A stretch of DNA of 64,000 nt from Phascolarctos cinereus (lineage: Eukaryota; Chordata; Mammalia; Diprotodontia; Phascolarctidae), in the NCBI RefSeq assembly GCF_002099425.1, contig NW_018344068.1:8810501-8874500 (forward strand). The letters run 5' to 3'. Shown here one piece after another: positions 45,001 to 50,551 of this stretch (position 1 is the first letter of the stretch; every line of letters starts with the position of its first letter). A program made the position numbers and the translations under genes. A model generated the notes under the pieces. It saw nothing but the letters and a program-made list of their open reading frames with translations, was not told the DNA's origin and did not search any database.

Positions 45001-46650
45001 TTTGCTTCTCTGTGTTGTATCCCCTAGCACTTATTAATAAGTGATGAATTGAATTATAGAAAGAAGCGGGAGGAAGTGTCAGGTAGGGATGGGAAGGAGA
45101 TGTTTCTTTCCATGGATCTCATCCAACTTTTCTTTCCCAAGCACTGCTGTGGAAAGCACTGGGGCTGCTAAGGCAGAGGCGGAATCTCGGGCAGAGGCTG
45201 CTCGGATTGAGGGAGAAGGAGCCATACTCCAGGCCAAACTGAAAGCGGAGGCTTTAGCCATAGAAACGGTGAGTGGGAAGCACCTTTAACAACCAGTGTC
45301 CTGCAGAAAAGGTTCCCTGGTTTGAGCCAAAGCATAAGAGAAGGGAACCTGAAAGGAGGAGGCTCTTTCCCCACAATGTCACCAAATCTTTCAAATTCAT
45401 TCCTACTTTTGGTGCCTTGGCTCATGCTAACGAGTGCACTGTGGAATGGCATGGAATGGCGCTCCCTGCTTATCTTTCAAGGCTCAGCTGAATTCCTATC
45501 CTCTGCATAAAACCTTTCTGGACACACCAACCCCTAGAGATAGGCCCTCTTTTTTGCATTTCTGGGGCAGGTGTATTTGTGCTGCACCATTTAGCATTCA
45601 TTCATGCCTGTTCTTTTATCTCCGTTCTGTATTTGCTTCACATGTGTTTTTATCCATCCTCGAGGTCTGGGATGTGTATACCTCTCCAGCAGTGCCAGCC
45701 ACAAAGCAAAGCACAATAGATTACAGTGGTCATTCTCGTTGTCCCTTATGGCCTGAGGGGCTGATTGCATTTCTGTCTTCAGGAAGCAGAGTTACTTCGA
45801 GTGCAGAAAGCCAGGGAACAGGAGCTCACCTATGCCAAGGCCCAGATGGAGCTGGAACTGAACAAGGCGGAGAAACTGGCAGAAGTAGAGGTTAAAAAGT
45901 TCAAGGAGATGACAGAGGCCCTGGGCTCCGGCACTATCCGGGACCTTGCACTGGCAGGGCCTGAACTACAGGTAAGCCGGCTAGGAGAAATGAGAGAGGA
46001 GGCTGCTCCAGCTTAGGGGTGGTCAAGAACAGGGAGTTCTGTCGTAGAGGGAGGTCTCAGCAACACTGAGAACATTCTTCTGTCCCAGCTGGGGAAAAGA
46101 TGTCTTCCTGAGAGCCAGAGGCTATGTGCCTTGGGTGAAGAGGGCAAAAAAAATTGCCATTGATGTGGCTGGAAGAGTTTGGAGTTCTAAGGGGACTTTG
46201 GACCTCTTTGTAAGATGAAGAGGTTGACTAGAGACAGTCCCTAAGGTCCCTTTCAGCTTTGGTGTTCCCTGATACTTGTATAGTAGAAAGAAAATCAGAA
46301 CACCTGTATACAAAGTCCCTGCTGTGTGACCCTAGGCCAGTTAATTAACTCCACTTAGCCCCAGAGACTCTCCTCAGGAAGGTACTGAGAACATGTTAGA
46401 AAACTGAAAGATCTATATAAAGGAATTATTTCCAAGGTTCCTTCTAGCTTTAACATTTTATCATCCTATAATGTTTGTGTTTCCTTCTCTATCATAGGTG
46501 AAACTGCTCCAAGGGCTTGGACTGAAATCAACCCTCATTACAGATGGCTCCACTCCCATCAATCTCTTCAGCACAGCCACAGGGCTTCTAGGGCTTGGGG
46601 TACCTGGGTATCCTACAGAGCCAGAGAGTAAGAAAGACACAGGGAAATAG
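20011..46650 (+). CDS. MVP: Major vault protein
   Basis: MVP builds the shell of the cytoplasmic vault ribonucleoprotein. Fourteen coding exons join in frame: 20011-20138, 20522-20720, 29755-29878, 30564-30695, 31427-31521, 32377-32613, 32707-32991, 35875-36119, 36250-36447, 37878-38264, 38708-38824, 45142-45268, 45783-45971, 46498-46650. The product has 871 residues (human 893). Residues 1-520 hold the beta-rich vault repeats ([20 protein letters not shown] at the start), then the shoulder ([20 protein letters not shown]), the alanine/glutamate-rich cap helix ([20 protein letters not shown]) and the cap ring (DGSTPINLF). The tail after LLGLG is only about 16 residues and unlike human. All introns are GT-AG except the one after 31521, which starts GC. 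The start follows the acceptor at 19988/19989. The only weakness is the noncoding first exon. Confidence 0.97.
20940..21200 (-). mobile_element. L1 3' end fragment
   Basis: Inverted L1 3' UTR: the words TTTTTAGTTTTCAACATTCAC and CCAAATCTTCTCCCCTAC mark the usual reverse complement of the marsupial L1 tail. Confidence 0.65.
22442..22606 (+). mobile_element. Marsupial tRNA-derived SINE, full length
   Basis: One of the best preserved copies: GGGGCAGCTAGGTGGCGC head, A and B boxes for RNA polymerase III (GTGGATAGAGC, GTTCAAATCC), TTAGCTGTGTGATCCTGGGC core and an A-rich tail. It is inserted in an antisense L1. Confidence 0.95.
22677..22756 (+). mobile_element. 5'-truncated marsupial SINE
   Basis: Only the 3' half (ACACTTGACACTTACTAGCTG to the A-rich tail) is present. 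The direct repeat AAAATTTTTTCC flanks it at 22665-22676 and 22757-22768, so it is a genuine truncated insertion and not a decayed full copy. Confidence 0.85.
23236..23333. repeat. Compound (TG)n/(TA)n/(CA)n microsatellite
   Basis: Alternating GT, TA and CA runs. The TG and CA arms are complementary and could form a hairpin of about 95 bp. Confidence 0.9.
23600..23860 (+). repeat. Family R repeat, head and middle
   Basis: Begins at AGAAGCATTTATGAAGTACC with TGTGCCAGGCCCTGTGCTAGG, like the copies at 33545 and 35690, and continues for about 250 bp with increasing divergence. Confidence 0.5.
24175..24290 (-). mobile_element. CR1/L3-type LINE scrap
   Basis: AACTGAATTTAGTATTTC and CGTAGTCTGACCTGTTCAGA resemble, in reverse orientation, the CR1-clade region that the 27745-28600 fragment continues. 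The call is weak because the piece is short. Confidence 0.4.
24290..24890 (+). mobile_element. L2 LINE 3' region
   Basis: Ordered L2 words are visible: GTCCTAGGCCTCCTTTTTACTG, TATGCAGAGGATTCCCAGGTC, TCTTAAGGGCAAGGAATATC and the closing TATTTGTATCCCTGGGATC. A central part is missing or strongly diverged. Confidence 0.75.
24990..25365 (+). repeat. Family Q repeat, longest copy
   Basis: The most complete copy: GGTTGAGGGTAACTGAGGGGC, GACTTCCCTGCGTGGACTGG, GCCATCACCAGTCATCTTGAC, and GAGAGAGTGAGGCTGACTAAC. It contains the telomere-like triplet at 25077-25096. The complement recurs at 12373-12575. Confidence 0.6.
25077..25096 (-). repeat. Short interstitial telomere-like (TTAGGG)3
   Basis: Three perfect TAACCC units on the plus strand (TTAGGG on the minus strand) sit inside a dispersed family Q repeat. 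The context suggests chance or consensus sequence, not a healed chromosome end. Confidence 0.6.
26560..27738 (+). mobile_element. RTE-like LINE with central deletion
   Basis: An endonuclease start is visible at about 26600-26800 ([20 protein letters not shown] in one frame; a WNV.. motif and [19 protein letters not shown] in the neighbouring frame). It is followed from 26880 by the C-terminal reverse transcriptase part ([49 protein letters not shown]) and a poly(A) at 27725-27738. The catalytic reverse transcriptase core is absent. ORFs are broken in a few places. The clade call is from motif style and is not certain. Confidence 0.7.
27745..28610 (-). mobile_element. CR1/L3-type LINE fragment
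   Basis: TGAACCCATACTGGCTCATAG, GAATAAACTTGCTAGCTTA and GTCCAAAGGTCATTC resemble the reverse complement of CR1-clade LINE coding sequence. Many substitutions indicate great age. Confidence 0.45.
28646..29131 (+). mobile_element. 5'-truncated L1 with 16-bp target-site duplication
   Basis: The last 485 bp of an L1 (AGTGAAGTGAGCAGAACCAG-like start to an A-rich tail). The direct repeat GAAATATGTTCTTGTA at 28630-28645 and 29132-29147 is perfect, so the insertion is fairly young. Confidence 0.9.
29290..29450 (-). mobile_element. MIR SINE
   Basis: Reverse MIR: TTTTTACAGAGGAGGAAGCTGAGG, then AAGATTACACAAAGCTAG, then the complement of the tRNA-like head. Confidence 0.75.
29920..30122. mobile_element. 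hAT-type miniature transposon (Charlie-like)
   Basis: A 203-bp palindromic element begins CAGGGGTGGGGAACC and ends with its complement GGTTCCCCACCCCTG. Almost its whole length is inverted repeat, including AACAAATTC and GGATTTGTTCTG near the centre. An imperfect 8-bp duplication (GTATAGGA and ATAGAGGA, six of eight equal) flanks it, the size expected for hAT transposases. It has no coding capacity. It starts 41 bp after the donor of MVP exon 4. Opossum genomes are known to carry Charlie-type hAT elements with such ends. Confidence 0.85.
30990..31128 (-). mobile_element. Marsupial tRNA-derived SINE
   Basis: Inverted copy with perfect 11-bp flanking repeats TTGAAGTCTCC at 30979-30989 and 31129-31139. 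Confidence 0.9.
31522..31527 (+). other. MVP: Noncanonical GC splice donor of MVP
   Basis: The exon ends ACAGATAAG and the intron begins GCAAAT. Homology requires the join at this point (TDK to IALHLRA), and no in-phase GT is available within 30 bp. The matching acceptor is CCACAG at 32371-32376. Confidence 0.85.
31735..31894 (-). mobile_element. Marsupial tRNA-derived SINE
   Basis: Inverted copy in MVP intron 6. Short flanking repeats TCTAAATT lie at 31727-31734 and 31895-31902. Confidence 0.88.
33050..33290 (-). mobile_element. MIR SINE
   Basis: Nearly full-length reverse MIR: TGCTATTATTGTCTCTATTTTGCAG, GATGAGGAAACTGAGGCAGAC and the head complement ending near 33287. Confidence 0.85.
33530..33903 (+). 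repeat. Family R repeat, split by a SINE
   Basis: One of the clearest copies: AACATTGATTAAGCATCTACTG, CAGGCACTGTGCTAAGTTCTG, GGGACTTGAAGGAAGCCAAG, GGAAGAGCATTCCACATAGG. A SINE has entered at 33904 and duplicated AAAGGCCCAACCA. Confidence 0.65.
33904..34049 (+). mobile_element. Marsupial tRNA-derived SINE
   Basis: Sense copy inside a family R repeat, with a perfect 13-bp duplication AAAGGCCCAACCA at 33891-33903 and 34050-34062. Confidence 0.93.
34560..34670 (+). mobile_element. L1 3' tail fragment
   Basis: About 100 bp of L1 3' end: GGTTTTGGGGGGAGATGGGAGG, AAAATCTTATGGAAGTGAATA and an A/T-rich tail. Confidence 0.65.
34840..35143 (+). pseudogene. RN7SL: 7SL RNA retropseudogene, full length
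   Basis: The 304-bp segment matches the signal-recognition-particle RNA from end to end. It has GAGGCAGAGGCTTTTGTATTGCTTGAG, GGAGTTCTGAGTTGTG, GCTGATCAGGTGTTGACACTAA, GCTGCTTAAGGAGGGGC, a central S-domain like GAAAAATCAAGCAGATCAAAG, and a 3' end CTACAGCCTGGTGAGATAAG through GTCTC. A run of nine A follows (35144-35152), so it is an L1-mobilised copy and not the functional gene. The 5' GC-rich start and internal promoter are mutated. It lies in MVP intron 8, whose first base is 32992. Confidence 0.92.
35235..35345 (+). mobile_element. L2 3' end fragment
   Basis: TTGTAAGCCTCATGAGGGTAGG, CACTGTATCTTATTTAAT, then CTTCTAGGGCCTAACCC match the typical last hundred bases of an L2 element. Confidence 0.65.
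35500..35675 (-). mobile_element. MIR-type SINE fragment
   Basis: Contains GGAGGGAAATGAGGCCCAGAG, CAAAGTCACTTGCTGAG and GGGACTCGAACCCAAGC, the reverse MIR order without a clear core start. Confidence 0.6.
36600..37040 (+). repeat. Family R repeat, left part
   Basis: A clear copy carrying GTGCCATATTCTGTGCTAGG, GGAGGCCATTCCAGGCATGG, GGAACAGCAAGAAGGTCAG and CCAGGTTGTGAAGGACTTTAA. It resumes at 37613-37800 (GCACTGGAGTTTGAGTAGGAG) after two SINE insertions. Confidence 0.7.
37045..37273 (+). mobile_element. CORE-type marsupial SINE, split by a second SINE
   Basis: Sense copy: GGTAGCTAAGTGGTACAATAG, TTCAAATGTGGCCTCCGATAC, then a MIR-like core CTCAGTTTCCTCACATGTCAA and GTTGTTGTGAGGATCAAATG. Its last part continues at about 37556-37612. 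It sits inside a family R copy. Confidence 0.8.
37276..37550 (+). mobile_element. Marsupial SINE nested in the preceding SINE
   Basis: Starts GGGGCAGCTAGGTGGTGCAG and ends in the longer 3' variant with TGAGCTGGAGAAGGAAATGG and AACCCCACATGGGGTCAGGA. The same variant occurs at 38837-39085. Confidence 0.8.
38365..38600 (+). mobile_element. CORE-type SINE
   Basis: Contains AAGTTCAAATCTAGCCTCAGAC, TCTGTGACCTTGGGCAAGTC, TCAACTGTAAAATGGGAATC and GAGATAATATTTGTAAAGAAC. It lies in MVP intron 11, 110 bp upstream of the next exon. Confidence 0.8.
38837..39085 (+). mobile_element. Marsupial SINE, long 3' variant
   Basis: GGGCAGCTAGGTGCCACCATG head, TTAGCTGTGTGACCATAGGC, AATGAGCTGGAGAAGGAAATG and CCAAATGGGGTCACAGGAC end. 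It begins 13 bp after the exon 12 donor of MVP. Confidence 0.85.
39340..39590 (-). mobile_element. Outer L1 of a nested cluster, first segment
   Basis: Antisense L1 ORF2 C-terminal/3' text (ATTGTTGATGTGTATACAG, CTCTTCTCCAATTTTTGGACA). The consensus continues without loss at about 40655, beyond the L2 segment. Confidence 0.6.
39592..40650 (+). mobile_element. L2 LINE, about 1 kb of ORF2 and 3' end
   Basis: Ordered L2 words: CTCCCCTAAGCTCCAGTTCC, TGATATCTCCACCTGAAATGTC, TGAACTCATCAGACGTCCC, GCCTGGATTATTATAGCCTC, CCTCCAAGAAGCCTTCCCTG, GTTCCTTGAGAGCAGGCTC. Reading frames are destroyed by many changes. Confidence 0.85.
40655..40812 (-). mobile_element. Outer L1, second segment
   Basis: AAGAGCTGCTAAAAATATTTTG, TAGTAGTGGTATTGCTGGGTC and CATAATTCCAAATTC continue the antisense L1. 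The element then breaks and resumes near 44150. Confidence 0.7.
41981..42026. repeat. (AC)23 microsatellite
   Basis: Forty-six bases of uninterrupted AC at the left end of a larger TG-rich minisatellite. Confidence 0.95.
42027..42412. repeat. TG/TA-rich minisatellite with GTCCTCTGTG repeats
   Basis: The word GTCCTCTGTG recurs at 42079, 42133, 42224, about 42316 (imperfect) and 42374 in a background of TGTATG and CATACA. Spacings of 54, 91, 92 and 58 bp suggest slipped higher-order duplication. Open frames over it are artefacts of the repeat. Confidence 0.85.
43676..43800 (-). repeat. Family Q repeat fragment
   Basis: CCATCTCCAGTCATCCTGATTG, GGCCATTGGACCCAGATGG and CTGGAGGAGAAAGGGAGGC match the reverse of the 24990-25365 copy. 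Confidence 0.5.
44141..45020 (-). mobile_element. Outer L1, last segment, with a short L1 3' fragment inside
   Basis: CCAGAATGGCTGTGCCATTC and GTTGCTTTAATTTGCATTTC continue the antisense L1 to about 44720 and again after about 44895. Between them (44760-44894) is a separate L1 3' tail (AATTTTGAGTTCTGAATTCTC), with CCAGTTTTC repeated on both sides (about 44723 and 44912) as a likely target duplication. Confidence 0.7.
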
Positions 46651-46658
46651 GGACTTCT

Positions 46659-46804
46659 TTTTTTTTTAGGCAATTGGGGTTAAGTGACTTCCCCAGGGTC
46701 ACACAGCTAGTAAGTGTCAAGTGTTTGGTCTGAGGCTGGATTTGAACTCAGGTCTTCCTGACTTCCAGGCTGGTGCTCTATCCACTGCACCATCTAGCTG
46801 CCCC
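46659..46804 (-). mobile_element. Marsupial SINE next to the MVP stop codon
   Basis: Inverted SINE with a perfect 16-bp duplication GGAAATAGGGACTTCT at 46643-46658 and 46805-46820. The duplicated target contains the MVP stop codon TAG (46648-46650), so the SINE starts eight bases after the stop. The reading frame is unaffected. Confidence 0.95.
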
Positions 46805-46908
46805 GGAAATAGGGACTTCTCCCCCAGCTCCATTGGAGAGTTAGACTACTGTCCTCCCTGAAGTCCAAGGAGAGGGCTTTCTTCCTATGCCTTAGTTTTT
46901 CACTGAAA

Positions 46909-46914
46909 AATAAA
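46909..46914 (+). terminator. MVP: MVP polyadenylation signal AATAAA
   Basis: The hexamer is followed by a GT-rich stretch (AAGTGTTTGTCTC). The 3' UTR is about 280 bp, half of it SINE. Confidence 0.8.
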
Positions 46915-46929
46915 CCCTGTTTCATTTAA

Positions 46930-48240
46930 GTGTTTGTCTCTCTGCTGCTCTCATTTATGGGGATTTAAGGGGAGGAAAAGGACAAGATGCCTGTAATCCA
47001 GGAAAGGACCATAGGAATTCTTCACACTGTCTCCTTTAACCTGGGTGGGCTGCTTGAAGGTGGGCCTAGCTTGCTTTTCTCCATTTGTGGGGTGAAAAGA
47101 AGCAGCAAAGCATAATACAAAAAAACACTAGACTTGTGTGATCCTGGACAAGTCCCTTTCCCCTCTGAGCTGATTTGACCCAACTGAGCACGGGCCAGAG
47201 CGTGACTCCTTTCGCCTGTACGTTGGGTGTCCCCTCCTCGCCAGAGGCAGGGTAAAAGGTAGAAAGGAAATTTAAAAATAGAAAGTAGAAAAGGGTGCCT
47301 CTATATGGAGTACCATACTCAAAAGCAATTAATTAAAACCAGAAGACCACCTGGTTTGGAGGGTCTCACTCCATATACTTTGATTTTTGCATTTCTAAAA
47401 AGTTACTGAGGTCTGTTGCTGATGATGAAGGTGCTGGAGAAGCATGATACTTACTGCATGTAGCCCTGAGGGAGGGGCCAGGTCTCTGATACTCTTTTCT
47501 TAGCCAAAGAACCAACCAGGGTATGAGATGGGGGCCTGGGAGGGATCATTTCTATTCCTCTATAATATGTTCTTTTTACAATAAAGAAAACACCAAGAAA
47601 AACAGGCTTTGCAAACTAAATCCCACAGTTCTTTCGACACATGTTGAAAGTGGGTATTTTTAGTAGTGAGTAGGATTTTATATTTCTAATGTGTAGTACA
47701 AAAAGGCTTCACAGGTCAGAGCAATGGTGCTAAGTCATACTTTTCTGTGATGGTGATTTCAGGTTGAAGACTTCTACTACAATTAGTTATTATTGATCAA
47801 ATTTATATATTTTTAAAAATTTAAATCCATCCTTTGCTAGAGAGAGAGAGAGAGAGACGTTTTAGGGGATAAAAATGAAAAGAAGCTAGACTGGATGGAT
47901 GACAACTCTAATCCTAACCAATCCTAAAATATAATTCTGGATCTCTTTTGTGATCCAGGGGAAGCAAATTTCTTCCCCAGGACTCCCAGTTTTGAGACAG
48001 TGAAGACAGCAGACATGCTTCTGAATGCCTTCTGGATTTAGCAGGTTGGTCCTGACTTGCTCGGGCCTCTAGCTAAAAGCCTCTGCCAGATGGGACAGGA
48101 AGAATGCCATCTATCCTGCCCACAGATGCCTTGTGTGTCTATCTGATACTAGGTTAGGTCTCAACATCTCATCTACAGCCTGGCACCCACGTGGCATTTT
48201 TGAAACTATTTTTGTTTTTGTGTTTTAAGATGACACAATT
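46930..48240. other. MVP-CDIPT convergent spacer
   Basis: I see no gene, RNA gene or well-preserved repeat in this 1.3 kb. A short (GA)n tract lies at about 47841-47857 and AT-rich patches at 47800-47830. Confidence 0.45.
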
Positions 48241-48242
48241 CT

Positions 48243-48385
48243 AGGGGCAGTTAGGTGGCTAGAGTGGATATGCAGTGGAAAGAGCACAGGCCCTGGAGTC
48301 AGGAGTTCCTGAGTTTCAAATCCAGCCCCAGACACTAGGTGAGTCACTTAACTCCAATTGTCTCACCGCCCCCCCCCAAAAAAAG
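48243..48385 (+). mobile_element. Marsupial tRNA-derived SINE
   Basis: Sense copy with a 10-bp internal insertion near the head, CCTGGAGTCAGGAGTTCCTGAG, and a C-rich then A-rich tail. The flanking words GACACAATTC and GACAATTC are a decayed target duplication. Confidence 0.85.
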
Positions 48386-48569
48386 ACAATTCCAGTGCCT
48401 TTCCTTTAGCTCTGACCAGAAGCAAAGTGGTTCACCTTCCCTGAAGAATTCTCCATTCTAAGCCTTCTCCCCCGCTTTTCTCCTTCACAGCTTGCTTCTC
48501 CCAGCTTCATGACACAATCACAGCTTTAGCCCACCTGTCTGGGTTTTAAGCCTAACTTTTGGTAGGCGT

Positions 48570-48890
48570 GCCTAGGATAACTGAAGGGTAGAAGCTGGAA
48601 AGGACTGTAGGGACCACCTAGCTCAAATTTATAGCTTCAATTTTATAAGTGAAGAAATGGAGTCCCAGGGAGGCTAAATTAATTGTCCAAGGTCAGACAG
48701 GTAGTATGTGGAAGAGGAGGGATTCAGAGAATTGGGATTTAGAGCTGGAAGGGACTGTAGAGGCCATGTAGTCCAACCCCCCACCCCACCCCCAGATAAG
48801 GAAAATTAGGTCCCTCTCTCAAGTAACGACAGAAGCAGTATTTGAACCCAACTCTTCATCCAGCATTTTTCCCTCCCGTATGTACACAAG
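48570..48890 (-). mobile_element. Two MIR3/CR1-like remnants in tandem
   Basis: The pattern GCTGGAAAGGACTGTAGGGACC, then GAAGAAATGGAGTCCCAGGG is repeated as GCTGGAAGGGACTGTAGAGG, GATAAGGAAAATTAGGTCCC. Whether this is two insertions or an old duplication is unclear. Confidence 0.5.
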
Positions 48891-49264
48891 CTGTTACTTC
48901 ACACCTACCTCCAAACCTCCCAGCTCTCCCTATCCTTTCTCATCCCCTGGCTGCAGCTAACAGTACGAGATCTCTGTGCCCAACCACGTGGCCTTGAATT
49001 CATGTCGGGGCAATCCTACTCTGTTGTGTATGTTAACAGGCCCAGCAGTCAAGATGGTTCTTTAGTGCCACCTATGGCTACAAACACTCAAGCTAACCGC
49101 ACACCCTATCTGGCCCCACCCATTCCACTCTTCCCATCTCCCCTCCCTTAAGAATTATTGACATTTTCCTGATGGGGAAACAGAATCAGATAAGGGAAGT
49201 GACTTGCCCATGAACCTTCGGCAAGGTCTCCTGACTCTGTAGTAAACAGATCTGAACCAAAAGA

Positions 49265-49415
49265 GCAGTCAGTGGCTCTGGAGTTGGAAGCCTTGGGTTC
49301 AAATCTCACTCTCTTCAACACTCTGGGGCCTCACCTTCATCTGTAAAATGGGGGGGTTGAACTAGAAGGCCTCCATAGTCCCATCTAGCTCCAAAGCTAG
49401 GATTCTTTGATCAGT
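49265..49415 (+). mobile_element. MIR-type SINE fragment
   Basis: GTGGCTCTGGAGTTGGAAGCC, TGGGTTCAAATCTCAC, CATCTGTAAAATGGGG and GAACTAGAAGGCCTCCATAG are in MIR order. Confidence 0.65.
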
Positions 49416-49504
49416 GAATGGCTCTACTTGCTGAGGGGGTCTTCTACCAGCACAGACCTTCTAGAGGTTCAAGGCGATGCAAGAGCTACTCCTACCCTCC
49501 CCCG

Positions 49505-49735
49505 CCCAGGAGTTCACAGTCTCACAGGGGAGATACAGCCACAAGGAGACAACCAACAATATCAGAATATTAAAAGTACCTAGAACCACGGGCAATAATT
49601 GCTAGAGTAAAAGGGAGGGTCCCGGGGGCTAGAAGGAATCATAAAAGACTTCTCAGAGTATTTTGACAGCTGAAGGGAAAGAGCCTTCCACTGGTAAGGT
49701 AGAGGTGGAGGCGGTGCAGGAGACAAGCATTTCAC
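49505..49735 (+). repeat. Family R repeat, middle part
   Basis: AGTTCACAGTCTCACAGGGGAG, GGGCAATAATTGCTAGAG, GCTGAAGGGAAAGAGCC follow the family order. Confidence 0.45.
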
Positions 49736-49876
49736 TGTTTCAGTGAAAGGAAGTTACAGGGGACATGAGCTCTCTTTGTTTCTAAGTTTAAGTGACTCAA
49801 CCCATCCCCACCATAAGAAAGTGAAGACATAAGGAGTGAAGACAGGAGCCTGAGCTCTGATTGTGAAGTTTCCTCC

Positions 49877-49882
49877 TTTATC
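49877..49882 (-). terminator. CDIPT: Possible CDIPT polyadenylation signal (GATAAA)
   Basis: No AATAAA is found on the minus strand in the 700 bp after the stop. TTTATC (minus strand GATAAA, a known weak variant) is the best candidate at the likely UTR end. Confidence 0.35.
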
Positions 49883-50551
49883 ATCAAGGCCTCAGGGCCA
49901 GATTACACATCATGAGACACAGTACAACAGGGAAGGATCCAGATAGCCTCCTTCCCTCCTGAGTAAAGTCCCCAGGGCAAAGACTCCTCCAATTCGAGAC
50001 ATATCCAGGCCAGGATGAGAGGAGTTTGGCCCCTTGTGGAGAGCCAGTCCCCACACCATCTCCCTCAAATACAGCAGTACCATGCTAACATGCATGGATC
50101 ACACCATCTCCTGGGGTTGGGGAACAACAGCCCCCTGGCCTGGCTCAGTGCAAAAACACACCCCTGTGTCTCCACACCTGCTCCCAGGCAGCTCGGCCAC
50201 CCTTGAGCTATGGCCATCCCCAAGTCATGGAGGCTATGGCCTCATCTCCTGTGGCTGGGACTTCCATCATTGCCCCCACAGAGAGTCCTCATTTGATGTC
50301 TAGGTGCTACCCTCATCTCAGGGAAGTGACATCACATGGGAGTGGAAACAAAGAACAGTGACATCCTTGAAGAGATTCTGACAGCATTGGGGGGGGGGTG
50401 AGGGGGTAACACAGCACTGTGGAGGACATGCCTTATACTATATAAAAGGCTGACCTCATTGGGGGAGGGCAGAACAGCACCGTGGGGGATAGGGGGCAGG
50501 GCATCATGTAATGGGACTGGAAGTTTGCTGGAAGCAGAAAAGACATCAGGG

